This document shows, in pieces, positions 8,923 through 16,780 of a DNA stretch of 64,000 bases. The position numbers were made by a program, and so were the translations under genes. The notes below the pieces were generated by a model. That model was not told the origin of the DNA. It made no database searches and saw only the letters and a list, made by a program, of their open reading frames with translations. The number at the start of each line of letters is the position of its first letter. Positions within the stretch are counted from its first letter, which is position 1. The stretch is from CAWDXG01 sp963822115 (GTDB lineage Bacteria; Myxococcota_A; Polyangia; Polyangiales; Polyangiaceae). The stretch spans positions 1 through 64,000 of the forward strand of contig CAWGGM010000009.1 of assembly GCA_963822115.1 (NCBI GenBank). The letters are read 5' to 3'.

Positions 8923-10410
8923 ATGGTGCTTCGAATCTCCCCCGACCCCCGACAGCTGGTGCTGCCCATCCCAGGTGTCGCCAACGACAAGCCCCCCGGC
9001 GTCGGCATACCGCGCTCCGAGCGGGTGTTCGTCAACCGCAATCTGCGCATGTCGACGATCGAATGGATCGGCTTCGACATGGACTACACGCTCGCCATCT
9101 ACCAGCAGGCGGCAATGGACGCGCTCAGCATCGAGCTGACGGCGGCCAACATGGTGAAGCGTGGCTATCCCCGCTACCTGAAGAAGCTCAGCTACGACAC
9201 GCGCTTCCCGATCCGCGGCCTGCTCATCGACAAGCGCTACGGCCACATCCTGAAGATGGACCGCTACAAAGTGGTGCACAAGGGCTACCACGGCATGCGG
9301 CGGCTGGCGCGCGAGGAGATCGTCGAGCTCTACCATCACAAGCGCATCCGCCCGCACACCGCCCGCTACCACTGGATCGACACGCTCTTCGGACTCAGCG
9401 AAGTGACGAGCTATGCGGCGATCGTCGATGCCCTGGAGCGCCGCGGCGAACGCATCGACTACGACCGGCTGTTTTCCGACGTGCGGGCGAGCATCGACGA
9501 GGCCCACGCGGACGGCACCGTCTACGGCATCGTGACCGCCGACCTCGCCCGCTTCGTCGACCGGGACGCAGAGCTGGCGCGGACGCTGCACAAGTTCCGC
9601 TCCGCCGGCAAGAAGCTGTTTCTGCTCACCAACTCGCCGGCGTCCTTCACCGGCCAGATGATGACGTACCTGATCGGCTCGGCCATGCCCGAGTATCCAT
9701 CCTGGCAGCACTACTTCGACGTGGCGATCGTCTCCGCGCAGAAGCCGCTCTGGTTCAAGGAGGGGCGACCGCTGATGGAACGCGACGGCGAAGTCCTCCG
9801 CAACGTGCGCGGCAGCCTGGAGCGCGGCAAGCTCTACGAAGGCGGCAATCTGCGCGAGTTCGAGCGGCTGACGGGCATCACCGGCTCCAGCGTGCTGTAC
9901 GTGGGCGACCATATCTACGGCGACATGCTGCGTTCGAAGAAGGAATCATCCTGGCGCACGGCCATGATCATCCAGGAGCTGGACGCCGAGATCGCGGCGC
10001 ACGAGTCCTGCGCCCAGGACATGGCCCGCCAGCGCCGGCTGGAGGAGGGCCGCGAGAAGCTCGAGGACGAGCTGCGCTTCTACCAACAGCGTTTCAAGGA
10101 ACTGTGCCGGGCCCGCGGTGACGGCGCCGACCTGGAAGCCGAGAAGGTGCGCACCAAGCGCGCGCTGGAACGCGTCCGCACCGAGCTTCGCGAGCTGGAA
10201 CGCGAGTACGCCATCATCGGCGACCGCGTGGACCGCAGCTTCCACCCGTACTGGGGTTCGCTGCTCAAGGAAGAGAACGAGATGAGCATGTTCGGGCTGC
10301 AGGTGGACACGTACTCCGACATCTACACGCGCCGCGTTTCGTGCCTCGAAGCCTACTCGCCGCAGCAGTTCTACCGCTCGCCGCACGACTTGATGCCGCA
10401 CGAGCTTTGA
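8923..10410 (+). CDS. HAD-superfamily 5'-nucleotidase (NT5DC/HAD-IG type)
   Basis: The 495-aa protein has the HAD nucleophile motif IGFDMDYTLAIY, whose first Asp is the expected phosphorylated residue, motif II in KLFLLTNSPASF, and motif III/IV around SVLYVGDHIYGDML. The general layout, including the YFDVAIVSAQKPLWF stretch and a long charged C-terminal helix region, matches the HAD-IG family of purine-type 5'-nucleotidases shared with eukaryotic NT5C2/NT5DC. It is probably cytosolic and Mg-dependent. The open frame continues upstream into the epimerase gene, but homology begins near the ATG at 8923 (MVLRISPDPRQLVLP), which I take as the start. Confidence 0.88.
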   Translation: MVLRISPDPRQLVLPIPGVANDKPPGVGIPRSERVFVNRNLRMSTIEWIGFDMDYTLAIYQQAAMDALSIELTAANMVKRGYPRYLKKLSYDTRFPIRGLLIDKRYGHILKMDRYKVVHKGYHGMRRLAREEIVELYHHKRIRPHTARYHWIDTLFGLSEVTSYAAIVDALERRGERIDYDRLFSDVRASIDEAHADGTVYGIVTADLARFVDRDAELARTLHKFRSAGKKLFLLTNSPASFTGQMMTYLIGSAMPEYPSWQHYFDVAIVSAQKPLWFKEGRPLMERDGEVLRNVRGSLERGKLYEGGNLREFERLTGITGSSVLYVGDHIYGDMLRSKKESSWRTAMIIQELDAEIAAHESCAQDMARQRRLEEGREKLEDELRFYQQRFKELCRARGDGADLEAEKVRTKRALERVRTELRELEREYAIIGDRVDRSFHPYWGSLLKEENEMSMFGLQVDTYSDIYTRRVSCLEAYSPQQFYRSPHDLMPHEL

Positions 10411-10527
10411 CGCGAAAGATCCGCGCAGACAGAAAAAATCCGGTACGGCTCGCCCGACACAAGCAACGCTCAAGCACCGGCCCGTTTGTCGCTTGACGCG
10501 AACCCGACGGCGCGACAAGCGTGACTC

Positions 10528-12411
10528 ATGCTTCGACTCGATAGACCCTTCTCGCTGCTGGTCGCAGCGCTTCTACTCACAGCCTGCGGGGGCAGCGTCG
10601 AGTCGAAGAACTCACCCCACGATGGCGGTCTCGACAGGCTCGTGCCACTGCCGGAAGCCGGTGCGGACGCGGACGCGAACACGACCGTGCCGGACGCTGC
10701 CCCGGACGCGCCCTCCGACGCGGCTCCCGATGCACCTGCGACTCCCGCGCTGGGAGCCGCCTGCAACGGGCAGAACGGCAACCCGAGCAGCTGCAATTCC
10801 GGGCTCACCTGCTACACGGGCCAGAACAATCCGAACGAACAGGGGCGTTGGCCGGGCGGCTACTGCACCACGGCCTGCCAGGGCGATGCCACCTGCGCTC
10901 CGTACGGCGGCGTGTGTGCTGGCGCACAGTTCGGCGGCGGGCGCTGCCTGCAGAGCTGCACGAAGCCGACCGATTGCCGCCAGGGCTACGCCTGCCGCAA
11001 CGTGAGCTTCCAGGGCGTGAAGATGGCGTGTGCGCCGACCGGTTTCATCGCCACGCGCGACGCCGGCGTCGCCTGCTTCCAGCATGACGATCCCAGCCAG
11101 CCGTACTACGCGCCCCTGCTCAAGGACAGCCACTTCGGCGCCTCGCAGCAGGTGGACACGACGTCGTTTTCGAGCGACGAGATCGCGTTCGCACGCAACG
11201 CCAGCGACCAGATCGTGGTGGGCGCCAACACCATCGCGCAAAACGGCTACGACAACCCCTCCATGCACGCGACGGGCGCGACGCTGCCGCTGTCTTTCAC
11301 CAAGAACGCCGGGCCGCGCTACTCGAGCGCCGCGTACTACAGCGACCCGTACATCGTGTCGGACGCCGACGGGTCGTTCTACTACTCGACGCTCGGGCTG
11401 AACCAGCAGGCGACAATGGCCTGGCTGGTGGTGGGTCATTCGACCGACGGCGGCAAGACGTGGCAGAGCGTCAAGGCCAACCCCGACAGCGACTGCAACG
11501 GTACGTTGGGGGGGCAGGGTCAGGGACCGTGTCTGGACCATCCCTGGCTCGCAGCCGGAAAGGACATTCTGAAGCCCGGCAAGACTGCTATCTACGCGGC
11601 CTACCTCGCGACGCGCGGCAACAACGACTACCCGACGGTGCTGATCCGTTCCACCGACGGCGGCCAGACCTGGGGCACTCCCGGGTCCCCCGGCACCACC
11701 GGAGCGCCGGGCAACAGCCTGGCGGTGTTCGGCGGGGCGAGCTCCAGTCTCTACACCAATCTGATCACGCCGACGGTCGACGCGAGCGGCGTCGTCCACA
11801 TGGTGGCGACCGCGGTGCTGAACGACCCGAAGGGCTCGACACAGAACGTCGTCTTCTACGCGCAGTCGACAGACGGCGGGAAGACGCGCACGGCGCCGCA
11901 GGCCATCAGCATCGGCTACCCAGTGCCGTTCGAACAGCCGGTGATCGCCACCGACAACGGCAACATCTACGTGGCGTTCGTGGCGGGTATGAACAAGGGC
12001 GCCTGGGACATCGTGCTGGCCTCCAGCACCGACAACGGGAAGACGTGGAACCACCTGAAGGTCAACGACGAGCCGAGCCCCTGCGCCACAAACTTCCACC
12101 CCGCCATTGCTGTCGACCACTCGACGCATAAGGTCTACGTCGCCTGGTACGACGGGCGCTTTGCTCCGTACGAGGGGTTCGTCGCCCTGACGGTGTGCAC
12201 TCCCGACACGAGCGGGAAGATGACGTGCACGCCGAACGAGGCCATCAACGACAAGCCCTTCTACATCACCACCGACCGCAACGACCTGACCTTCCTCGGC
12301 GACTACTTCACGCTGCACGTCGAGCCGGGCGGCAAGGTCTGGGCCGGATGGGGCGACACCCGGCTCTCGGGCACCACGCACGCCTTCATCGCGACCGGCA
12401 CCGTGCCCTGA
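10528..12411 (+). CDS. Lipoprotein with Cys-rich module and BNR/sialidase-like propeller
   Basis: The 627-aa precursor has a lipobox signal (LLVAALLLTAC), a Pro/Asp/Ala-rich linker and a Cys-rich segment (SSCNSGLTC, QGDATCAPYGGVC, TDCRQGYAC, residues about 75-175). A large beta-propeller follows with at least four Asp-box repeats of S-T-D-G-G-K-T-W type (STDGGKTWQS, STDGGQTWGT, STDGGKTRTA, STDNGKTWNH). Asp-box propellers occur in sialidases and in many non-catalytic secreted proteins. I cannot identify the sialidase Arg triad, so enzymatic activity is not claimed. It is predicted to be anchored to the outer membrane and surface-facing, as is common for myxobacterial lipoproteins. Confidence 0.8.
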   Translation: MLRLDRPFSLLVAALLLTACGGSVESKNSPHDGGLDRLVPLPEAGADADANTTVPDAAPDAPSDAAPDAPATPALGAACNGQNGNPSSCNSGLTCYTGQNNPNEQGRWPGGYCTTACQGDATCAPYGGVCAGAQFGGGRCLQSCTKPTDCRQGYACRNVSFQGVKMACAPTGFIATRDAGVACFQHDDPSQPYYAPLLKDSHFGASQQVDTTSFSSDEIAFARNASDQIVVGANTIAQNGYDNPSMHATGATLPLSFTKNAGPRYSSAAYYSDPYIVSDADGSFYYSTLGLNQQATMAWLVVGHSTDGGKTWQSVKANPDSDCNGTLGGQGQGPCLDHPWLAAGKDILKPGKTAIYAAYLATRGNNDYPTVLIRSTDGGQTWGTPGSPGTTGAPGNSLAVFGGASSSLYTNLITPTVDASGVVHMVATAVLNDPKGSTQNVVFYAQSTDGGKTRTAPQAISIGYPVPFEQPVIATDNGNIYVAFVAGMNKGAWDIVLASSTDNGKTWNHLKVNDEPSPCATNFHPAIAVDHSTHKVYVAWYDGRFAPYEGFVALTVCTPDTSGKMTCTPNEAINDKPFYITTDRNDLTFLGDYFTLHVEPGGKVWAGWGDTRLSGTTHAFIATGTVP

Positions 12412-12435
12412 GCGGCCCGCCTGGCACCGCCTGCC

Positions 12436-12463
12436 GCCCAGCCGCCCCCCTTGGCGGCTGGGC
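12436..12463 (+). terminator. Terminator-like hairpin
   Basis: GCCCAGCCGCC (12436-12446) and GGCGGCTGGGC (12453-12463) form a perfect 11-bp stem with a 6-nt CCCCTT loop, 24 bp after the stop codon of the BNR lipoprotein. No T-run follows. The remaining 200 bp before exbB probably hold that operon's promoter, but I see no clear hexamers there. Confidence 0.55.
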
Positions 12464-12670
12464 TGGACCGGCCTTCGACCGGGAAAACATCGGGCCCGGG
12501 AACAGGCCGAGGCCCAGCGGGCTTGATCCCTGGAGCGGTGGCCTTAGGTCACCGGTGCGGATCTGTGCTACGCGAATGGCCCTCTTGGCGCCCCGCGCCC
12601 CGCCCGGGAAGAGCGGGCGGCACCACGCCATTCGAACAGCGCGTTCTACGACGGTAAGAGGTCCTCCAAG

Positions 12671-13393
12671 ATGAATCTGGTTCAGTGGCTCCAGCGGTTG
12701 ATGAGCAACTTCGGGGCGGGGTGGGTCATGTGGCTGCTCGTCGGCCTCAGCGTGATCTCGGTTGCCATCATGCTCGAGCGCGGGTGGTTCTACTGGTCGC
12801 TCCGTGACGACCTCGCCCGGCTGGCTACCCAGCTGCGCGGGCTGCTGCGCGACGGGGACCTGGAAGGCGCACGCCGGCTGCTGGAGGCGTCACCGAGCGC
12901 CGAGGCAGCGGTGGTGGCGGCCGGCCTGCTGGAAGCGGACCGCGGTCCGCAGGCGGCAGAAGAGGCGATGAAGGGAGCCGCGGCGCTGGAGCGCATGAAG
13001 CTCGAGCGGCGGCTCGCCTACCTGGGCACGCTCGGCAACAATGCCCCCTTCATCGGGCTGTTCGGCACGGTGATCGGCGTCGTCCAGGCCTTCGAGGCAC
13101 TGGGCAAGCAGGGCAGCGCGGTGGCGCAGTCCGCCGCCATGGCCGCGCCGCAGGAAGTCATGGGCTCGATCGCCGAGGCGCTGGTCGCCACCGCGATGGG
13201 TCTGTTCGTCGCGATTCCGGCAGTGGCGATGTACAATGTGTTCCAGCGCAAATCGAAGGCGATCCTCGCCAACACGGAGGCGCTGACGCGCGTCTTGCTC
13301 GCGCATCTCACTGCCGTGGAGAGCGACGACCCCGAGCCGGAATCGCGAAGGAGCAAGCGGCCCAGCCGGTCCGACAAGGACAGCGAGGACTGA
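12671..13393 (+). CDS. exbB: MotA/TolQ/ExbB-family proton channel protein
   Basis: The 240-aa inner-membrane protein has three predicted TM helices (about residues 17-35, 115-140 and 165-190) and the family signature LGTLGNNAPFIGLFGTVIGVVQAF. ExbB forms the pentameric proton channel that couples the proton-motive force, with ExbD, to TonB. The gene starts an operon: exbD begins 2 bp after its stop and a TonB-family gene follows. The C-terminus is a charged Ser/Arg/Asp tail. A TolQ role is less likely because the third gene is TonB-like and no tolB or pal is adjacent. Confidence 0.92.
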   Translation: MNLVQWLQRLMSNFGAGWVMWLLVGLSVISVAIMLERGWFYWSLRDDLARLATQLRGLLRDGDLEGARRLLEASPSAEAAVVAAGLLEADRGPQAAEEAMKGAAALERMKLERRLAYLGTLGNNAPFIGLFGTVIGVVQAFEALGKQGSAVAQSAAMAAPQEVMGSIAEALVATAMGLFVAIPAVAMYNVFQRKSKAILANTEALTRVLLAHLTAVESDDPEPESRRSKRPSRSDKDSED

Positions 13394-13395
13394 GC

Positions 13396-13842
13396 ATGGC
13401 CGGACAAGGCGAAGACGAAGACGGCCTCATCAGCGGCATCAACGTCACCCCCCTGGTCGACGTAACGCTGGTGCTACTCATCATCTTCATGGTGACGGCC
13501 AAGATCATCGTCTCGCAGGGCATGCCGATGGACCTGCCCAAAGCCGCCACCGGCGAGAACATCCAGACCATCTTCTCGGTGGAGCTCACGGCCGACGGCC
13601 AGACGCGCGTCGACTCGAAAAAAGTGCCCAACGACGACGCGATCGGCAAGCTGGCCAAGCGGGCCCGTGGCGAGCATCCGGATCTGAGAGCGGTCATCCG
13701 CGCCGACCGCAAGGTTGAACACGGGCGGGTCATCCACGTGCTGGATCTCCTGAAGCAGAACGGCGTCGCGAAGATCGCCTTCGCGGTCACCCCGTCTACC
13801 GAAAGTGTGCCGGTCGACACGACCCCAACCAAGCCGAAGTAA
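13396..13842 (+). CDS. exbD: Biopolymer transport protein ExbD/TolR family
   Basis: The 148-aa protein has a short cytoplasmic N-terminus (SGINVTPLVDVTLVLLIIFM) that includes the single TM helix with the Asp essential for proton coupling (VDVTLVL), then a periplasmic domain ending DLLKQNGVAKIAFAV. It is the standard ExbD length and layout. It lies 2 bp after exbB and 6 bp before the TonB-family gene, so the three are surely co-transcribed. The C-terminal 15 residues are Thr/Pro-rich and probably disordered. Confidence 0.93.
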   Translation: MAGQGEDEDGLISGINVTPLVDVTLVLLIIFMVTAKIIVSQGMPMDLPKAATGENIQTIFSVELTADGQTRVDSKKVPNDDAIGKLAKRARGEHPDLRAVIRADRKVEHGRVIHVLDLLKQNGVAKIAFAVTPSTESVPVDTTPTKPK

Positions 13843-13848
13843 CCCGAC

Positions 13849-14757
13849 ATGGCCACGGTCGCCGATTCCAGCCCGCCGAGCGCTACGCACGGCGGCCGTG
13901 CATCGACGCCGGAGCGGCGGACCAGGCGTGATCCGCTGGCCCCCATCATGGCCCTGGGCCGGCGGGAGATGCGCATCGGCATCGCCATCGGGGTTCTGGG
14001 AGCGCTCCTCGTGCACGGCGTGCTGGCAGCCAAGGGCCTGTCCGCGCTGCTCGATCTGCAGGACTTTGCCACCCTGGTCCAGGAGGACGTGGCCGAGCGA
14101 TTGCGCACGACGATCGACATCGACGTGCAGCCTCCGCCTCCCCCCAAGCCCGAGCCCGTGGCGCCTCTCCCCGAGCCCACCGCGCCTGCGCTGCCGCCGC
14201 CGAAGAATGCGCCGCCGCCACCGAAGGACGCACCTGCCCCGGCTCCCGCCGCGGCACAGGCCGGAAAGATCCTGACGGCGCCGACCGAACCCGATCAGCC
14301 GCTGGACCTGACGGACAACGGCTTCGTCACGGGTACCGGGGATCGATACGCAGGTGGCACGACCGCGACGAATGGCACGTCGCAGACGGCCGTCCGGAGC
14401 CCGTACGCCCGCGGCGGCGGCACCCCCGGAGCGACCGGAAAAGCCCCCGTCCGGGCGCCGCCCCCGCCCGCGAAGGATTTCTCCGCCCCCGCCCGCCCCA
14501 CATCCACGAACTGGAACTGCGGCTTTCCAGCCGAGGCCGACATGGACCAGATCGACCATGCCGTCGTACGGGTGGTCGTGACCGTAACCGCCGCCGGCCG
14601 CGCTCGCTCGGTGAGCGTGCTCAACGATCCGGGCCACGGGTTCGGTCGTCTGGCGCGCCAGTGCGCCTTCCGCCAGACGTACACGCCGGGGCGGGACCGC
14701 TATGGCAAGCCGGTCGCGCGCACGACGCCGCCGTTCACCGTGCGCTTCAACCGCTAG
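13849..14757 (+). CDS. TonB-family energy transducer
   Basis: The 302-aa protein has a cytoplasmic N-terminus, one TM anchor (about residues 43-62, RIGIAIGVLGALLVHGVLAA), a Pro-rich periplasm-spanning region (PPPPPKPEP followed by many Pro/Ala pairs), and a C-terminal TonB domain (DHAVVRVVVTVTAAGRARSV through YGKPVARTTPPFTVRF). It transmits ExbB-ExbD motion to outer-membrane receptors. The C-terminal domain contains two Cys (WNCGF and RQCAF) that could form a disulfide, which is unusual for TonB. No TonB-dependent receptor gene lies in the window, so the cargo is unknown. Confidence 0.88.
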   Translation: MATVADSSPPSATHGGRASTPERRTRRDPLAPIMALGRREMRIGIAIGVLGALLVHGVLAAKGLSALLDLQDFATLVQEDVAERLRTTIDIDVQPPPPPKPEPVAPLPEPTAPALPPPKNAPPPPKDAPAPAPAAAQAGKILTAPTEPDQPLDLTDNGFVTGTGDRYAGGTTATNGTSQTAVRSPYARGGGTPGATGKAPVRAPPPPAKDFSAPARPTSTNWNCGFPAEADMDQIDHAVVRVVVTVTAAGRARSVSVLNDPGHGFGRLARQCAFRQTYTPGRDRYGKPVARTTPPFTVRFNR

Positions 14758-14825
14758 CACCGCTGCCGACCGGCCCGGCGAGCGGAATTGCCGTTCGGTG
14801 GCGCAATCACGCGCGCTCATCTACG

Positions 14826-15302
14826 ATGCCGGGCTGGATGCAGACGCGCGTGGAGCAGCTAGGCAGTGTCGAGCTCTTCGCTGGCCTGAAGACCGAAGCG
14901 CTCGAGCTGATTGCGAAGGTCGCGAGCGAGGAATCCCACGCCCTGGGCACGAAAATCTTCCAGCACGGAGACGCCGGGGACAAGCTGTACCTCATCCTCG
15001 AGGGCAAGGTGCGCATCAGCCGCGAAGTGCCGGGCATGGGCGAAGAGGCCCTGGCCGTGCTGGGCGCGGGCCAGGTCTTCGGCGAGATGGCACTTCTGGA
15101 CGAGTCGCCGCGCTCTGCCGACGCGCGGGTGCACGAGCGCTGCCGCCTGCTGGTGATCCCGAAGGACGGCTTCGACGATCTGCTCTTTTTGCACAAGGAT
15201 CTCGCCTACGAGGTGCTCTGGAGCATCGTTCGCATGCTGGTCTCCCGGCTGCGCGAGACCACCGACAAGCTGACGTTCCTCTCGGTGAGCGGGAAGTTCT
15301 GA
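14826..15302 (+). CDS. Cyclic nucleotide-binding domain protein, no DNA-binding domain
   Basis: The 158-aa protein is a single cNMP-binding domain: a beta-roll with GDKLYLILEGKVRISRE and a phosphate-binding cassette FGEMALLDESPRSADARV, close to the CRP consensus (FGEMALL..xPRSA) that binds cAMP. A C-terminal helix follows (LLFLHKDLAYEVLWSIVRML) and there is no helix-turn-helix. It may act as a stand-alone second-messenger sensor or partner protein. ATG at 14826 or 14838 are both possible. It lies 68 bp after the TonB gene and could be its distal operon member. Confidence 0.85.
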   Translation: MPGWMQTRVEQLGSVELFAGLKTEALELIAKVASEESHALGTKIFQHGDAGDKLYLILEGKVRISREVPGMGEEALAVLGAGQVFGEMALLDESPRSADARVHERCRLLVIPKDGFDDLLFLHKDLAYEVLWSIVRMLVSRLRETTDKLTFLSVSGKF

Positions 15303-15479
15303 ACCCGGACTCCAGGCTCCAGACCCCGGGGTCCAGGTCTGAATCGGCGTCCAGCGGGCGTACGTGCAGGATCCGTGCGCACGAACCCGACCATTCCGCA
15401 CGCACGGCTCGAAATCTACCGTCGTAACAGTCTGGAATCGCGCCTGAATCGGGCTATCCACAAAAGACACACAGGGAAT

Positions 15480-15508
15480 TTGACGGGCTAACACCCGTTC
15501 AGTATCCT
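15480..15508 (+). promoter_or_regulatory. Probable sigma70-type lexA promoter
   Basis: TTGACG (15480-15485) and TATCCT (15503-15508) are separated by exactly 17 bp, a near-consensus housekeeping promoter. Transcription should start at about 15514-15516, only 2-4 nt before the lexA ATG at 15518, which implies a nearly leaderless mRNA. The -10 box sits inside the spacer of the palindrome described separately, so repressor binding would block it. Confidence 0.65.
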
Positions 15509-15515
15509 TGAACGG
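15495..15515. promoter_or_regulatory. Palindromic LexA operator candidate (autoregulation)
   Basis: CCGTTCA (15495-15501), a 7-nt spacer and TGAACGG (15509-15515) form a perfect 7-bp inverted repeat ending 2 bp before the lexA start. The GTTCA core with the A/C-rich left flank resembles the LexA box reported for Myxococcus, which also centres on GTTCAG (recalled, not checked). Its overlap with the -10 hexamer and the predicted transcription start is what an autorepressor site should look like. Confidence 0.7.
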
Positions 15516-15517
15516 CC

Positions 15518-16156
15518 ATGCAGGGTCTTACGAAGCGCCAAGCGCAGACGTTGGGGTTCATCCGCCAGTCGATCGAAGAGCGAGGCTATCCGCCGACGCT
15601 CCGCGAAATCGGCGAGCACATGGGCATCCGTTCAACGAACGGGGTCAATGACCATCTGCGCGCACTCGAGCGCAAGGGTTACCTGCGACGCGAGGACATG
15701 AAGAGCCGCGCGCTGAAACTGGTCGAGGACGTTGTGTCCAAACCGACTCCGTCCGACAACGACAACCTGGTGGAGATCCAGGTGGTCGGACGAGTAGCGG
15801 CCGGTGCACCGCTTCTGGCCGAAGAAAACGTCATCGACACCGTACGGATCGACCGGATGCTGGTGCGGGGCGGACACGACGTATTCGGACTGCGCGTGCA
15901 GGGCGACTCGATGATCGAGGCGGGCATCCTGAACGGCGACTACATCTTCGTGAAGAAGCAGTCGACGGCAGAGCGGGGCGAGATCGTCGTGGCGCTGATC
16001 GGGGACGAGGCGACGGTCAAGTACTACTACCCCGAGCGGGACTACGTGCGCTTCCAGCCGGCCAACTCCGGCATGGCGCCGATCCTCGTCCGGGCAACCG
16101 ATTTCCGTTCCACGATGCTGTTGGGCAAGGTCGTGGGCGTATTCCGCAGCATCTAG
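15518..16156 (+). CDS. lexA: LexA repressor (SOS regulator, self-cleaving)
   Basis: The 212-aa protein starts exactly as LexA proteins do (MQGLTKRQAQTLGFIRQSIE) and carries the winged helix with GYPPTLREIGEHMGIRSTNG. The cleavage site Ala95-Gly96 (RVAAGAP) and the catalytic Ser131 (GDSMIEAG) and Lys168 (EATVKYYY) of the S24 peptidase domain are all present, so RecA-stimulated self-cleavage should work. It represses SOS genes by binding as a dimer. A perfect inverted repeat sits immediately upstream of the start. No other SOS gene is adjacent. Confidence 0.97.
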   Translation: MQGLTKRQAQTLGFIRQSIEERGYPPTLREIGEHMGIRSTNGVNDHLRALERKGYLRREDMKSRALKLVEDVVSKPTPSDNDNLVEIQVVGRVAAGAPLLAEENVIDTVRIDRMLVRGGHDVFGLRVQGDSMIEAGILNGDYIFVKKQSTAERGEIVVALIGDEATVKYYYPERDYVRFQPANSGMAPILVRATDFRSTMLLGKVVGVFRSI

Positions 16157-16352
16157 GCTGCCGTTCCGGGTTTTCGAGGCCCGGTCAGGCTCCCCTGCCC
16201 GGCTCGAAGAACCACCCTGAAGCTGGAACGCGCGTCCCCGTGTGTCCGGCCCGCGGGCGTAGCTGCGCGGTGCGTCAGCAAGCCCGCCGGCCCCAGGCGG
16301 CGCCTCCGCCCGAAATAATGACGGTTTGTGGCCGTCGTGCGTGCGTGGGCAG

Positions 16353-16382
16353 TTGACGGGGTCTTCCCCGCATTGCTAGCGT
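16353..16382 (+). promoter_or_regulatory. Possible promoter for the DUF4398-like/OmpA gene pair
   Basis: TTGACG (16353-16358) is followed 18 bp later by TAGCGT (16377-16382), a plausible housekeeping promoter 39 bp before the first start codon of the two-gene operon. The rest of the 260-bp gap after lexA shows only a weak CCGGG/CCCGG hairpin at 16166-16184. Confidence 0.4.
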
Positions 16383-16420
16383 CCTGAGCGGAAAATAGGC
16401 CTGCGAGCCGGGGTCAACGG

Positions 16421-16780
16421 ATGGGCTATCGTAGGAGCGAGCGTCACTTGAAGACGAGCCATGAAAGCCGCCTAGCGGTTCCAATCTGGGCGGTGTTCGG
16501 GCTGGCCGGGCTGATGCTCGGTGCAGTCGGGTGCGGCAACACGCTGTACGCCATCCAGGCGAACTCCGCTTCGAGCAAGGTCGAGGAAGCCAAGGAGCTC
16601 GGCGCGGAGAAGTTCGCGCCGTACGAGTACTACTACGCCCAGGCGCACCTCGTCCGGGCGGAGAAGGAAGCCGCGGAGGCGAACTACGGCGACGCGACCG
16701 ACCTTGCGGAAGCAAGCGAAGAATACGCCGACAAGGCGATCACGCTATCGCGACAGGCGCACCGGGGAGCAGGTCGATGA
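16421..16780 (+). CDS. DUF4398-like small lipoprotein, partner of downstream OmpA protein
   Basis: The 119-aa precursor has a basic N-terminus and a signal with lipobox (LMLGAVGC), followed by a helical region ASSKVEEAKELGAEKFAPYE, then YYYAQAHLVRAEKEA, typical of DUF4398 proteins that sit beside OmpA-family genes. It is predicted to be an outer-membrane lipoprotein with two or three amphipathic helices. Its TGA stop overlaps the ATG of the OmpA gene (ATGA at 16777-16780), so the two are translationally coupled and likely act together in the envelope. The molecular role is unknown. Confidence 0.75.
   Translation: MGYRRSERHLKTSHESRLAVPIWAVFGLAGLMLGAVGCGNTLYAIQANSASSKVEEAKELGAEKFAPYEYYYAQAHLVRAEKEAAEANYGDATDLAEASEEYADKAITLSRQAHRGAGR

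Noticed and set aside
10612..12381. A 589-codon minus-strand open frame
   Set aside because: Antisense to the BNR-repeat lipoprotein, with Arg/Val-rich composition and no motifs.
10528..12411. Active sialidase
   Set aside because: Asp-box repeats are present but the Arg triad and catalytic Tyr/Glu could not be identified, so only a propeller is claimed.
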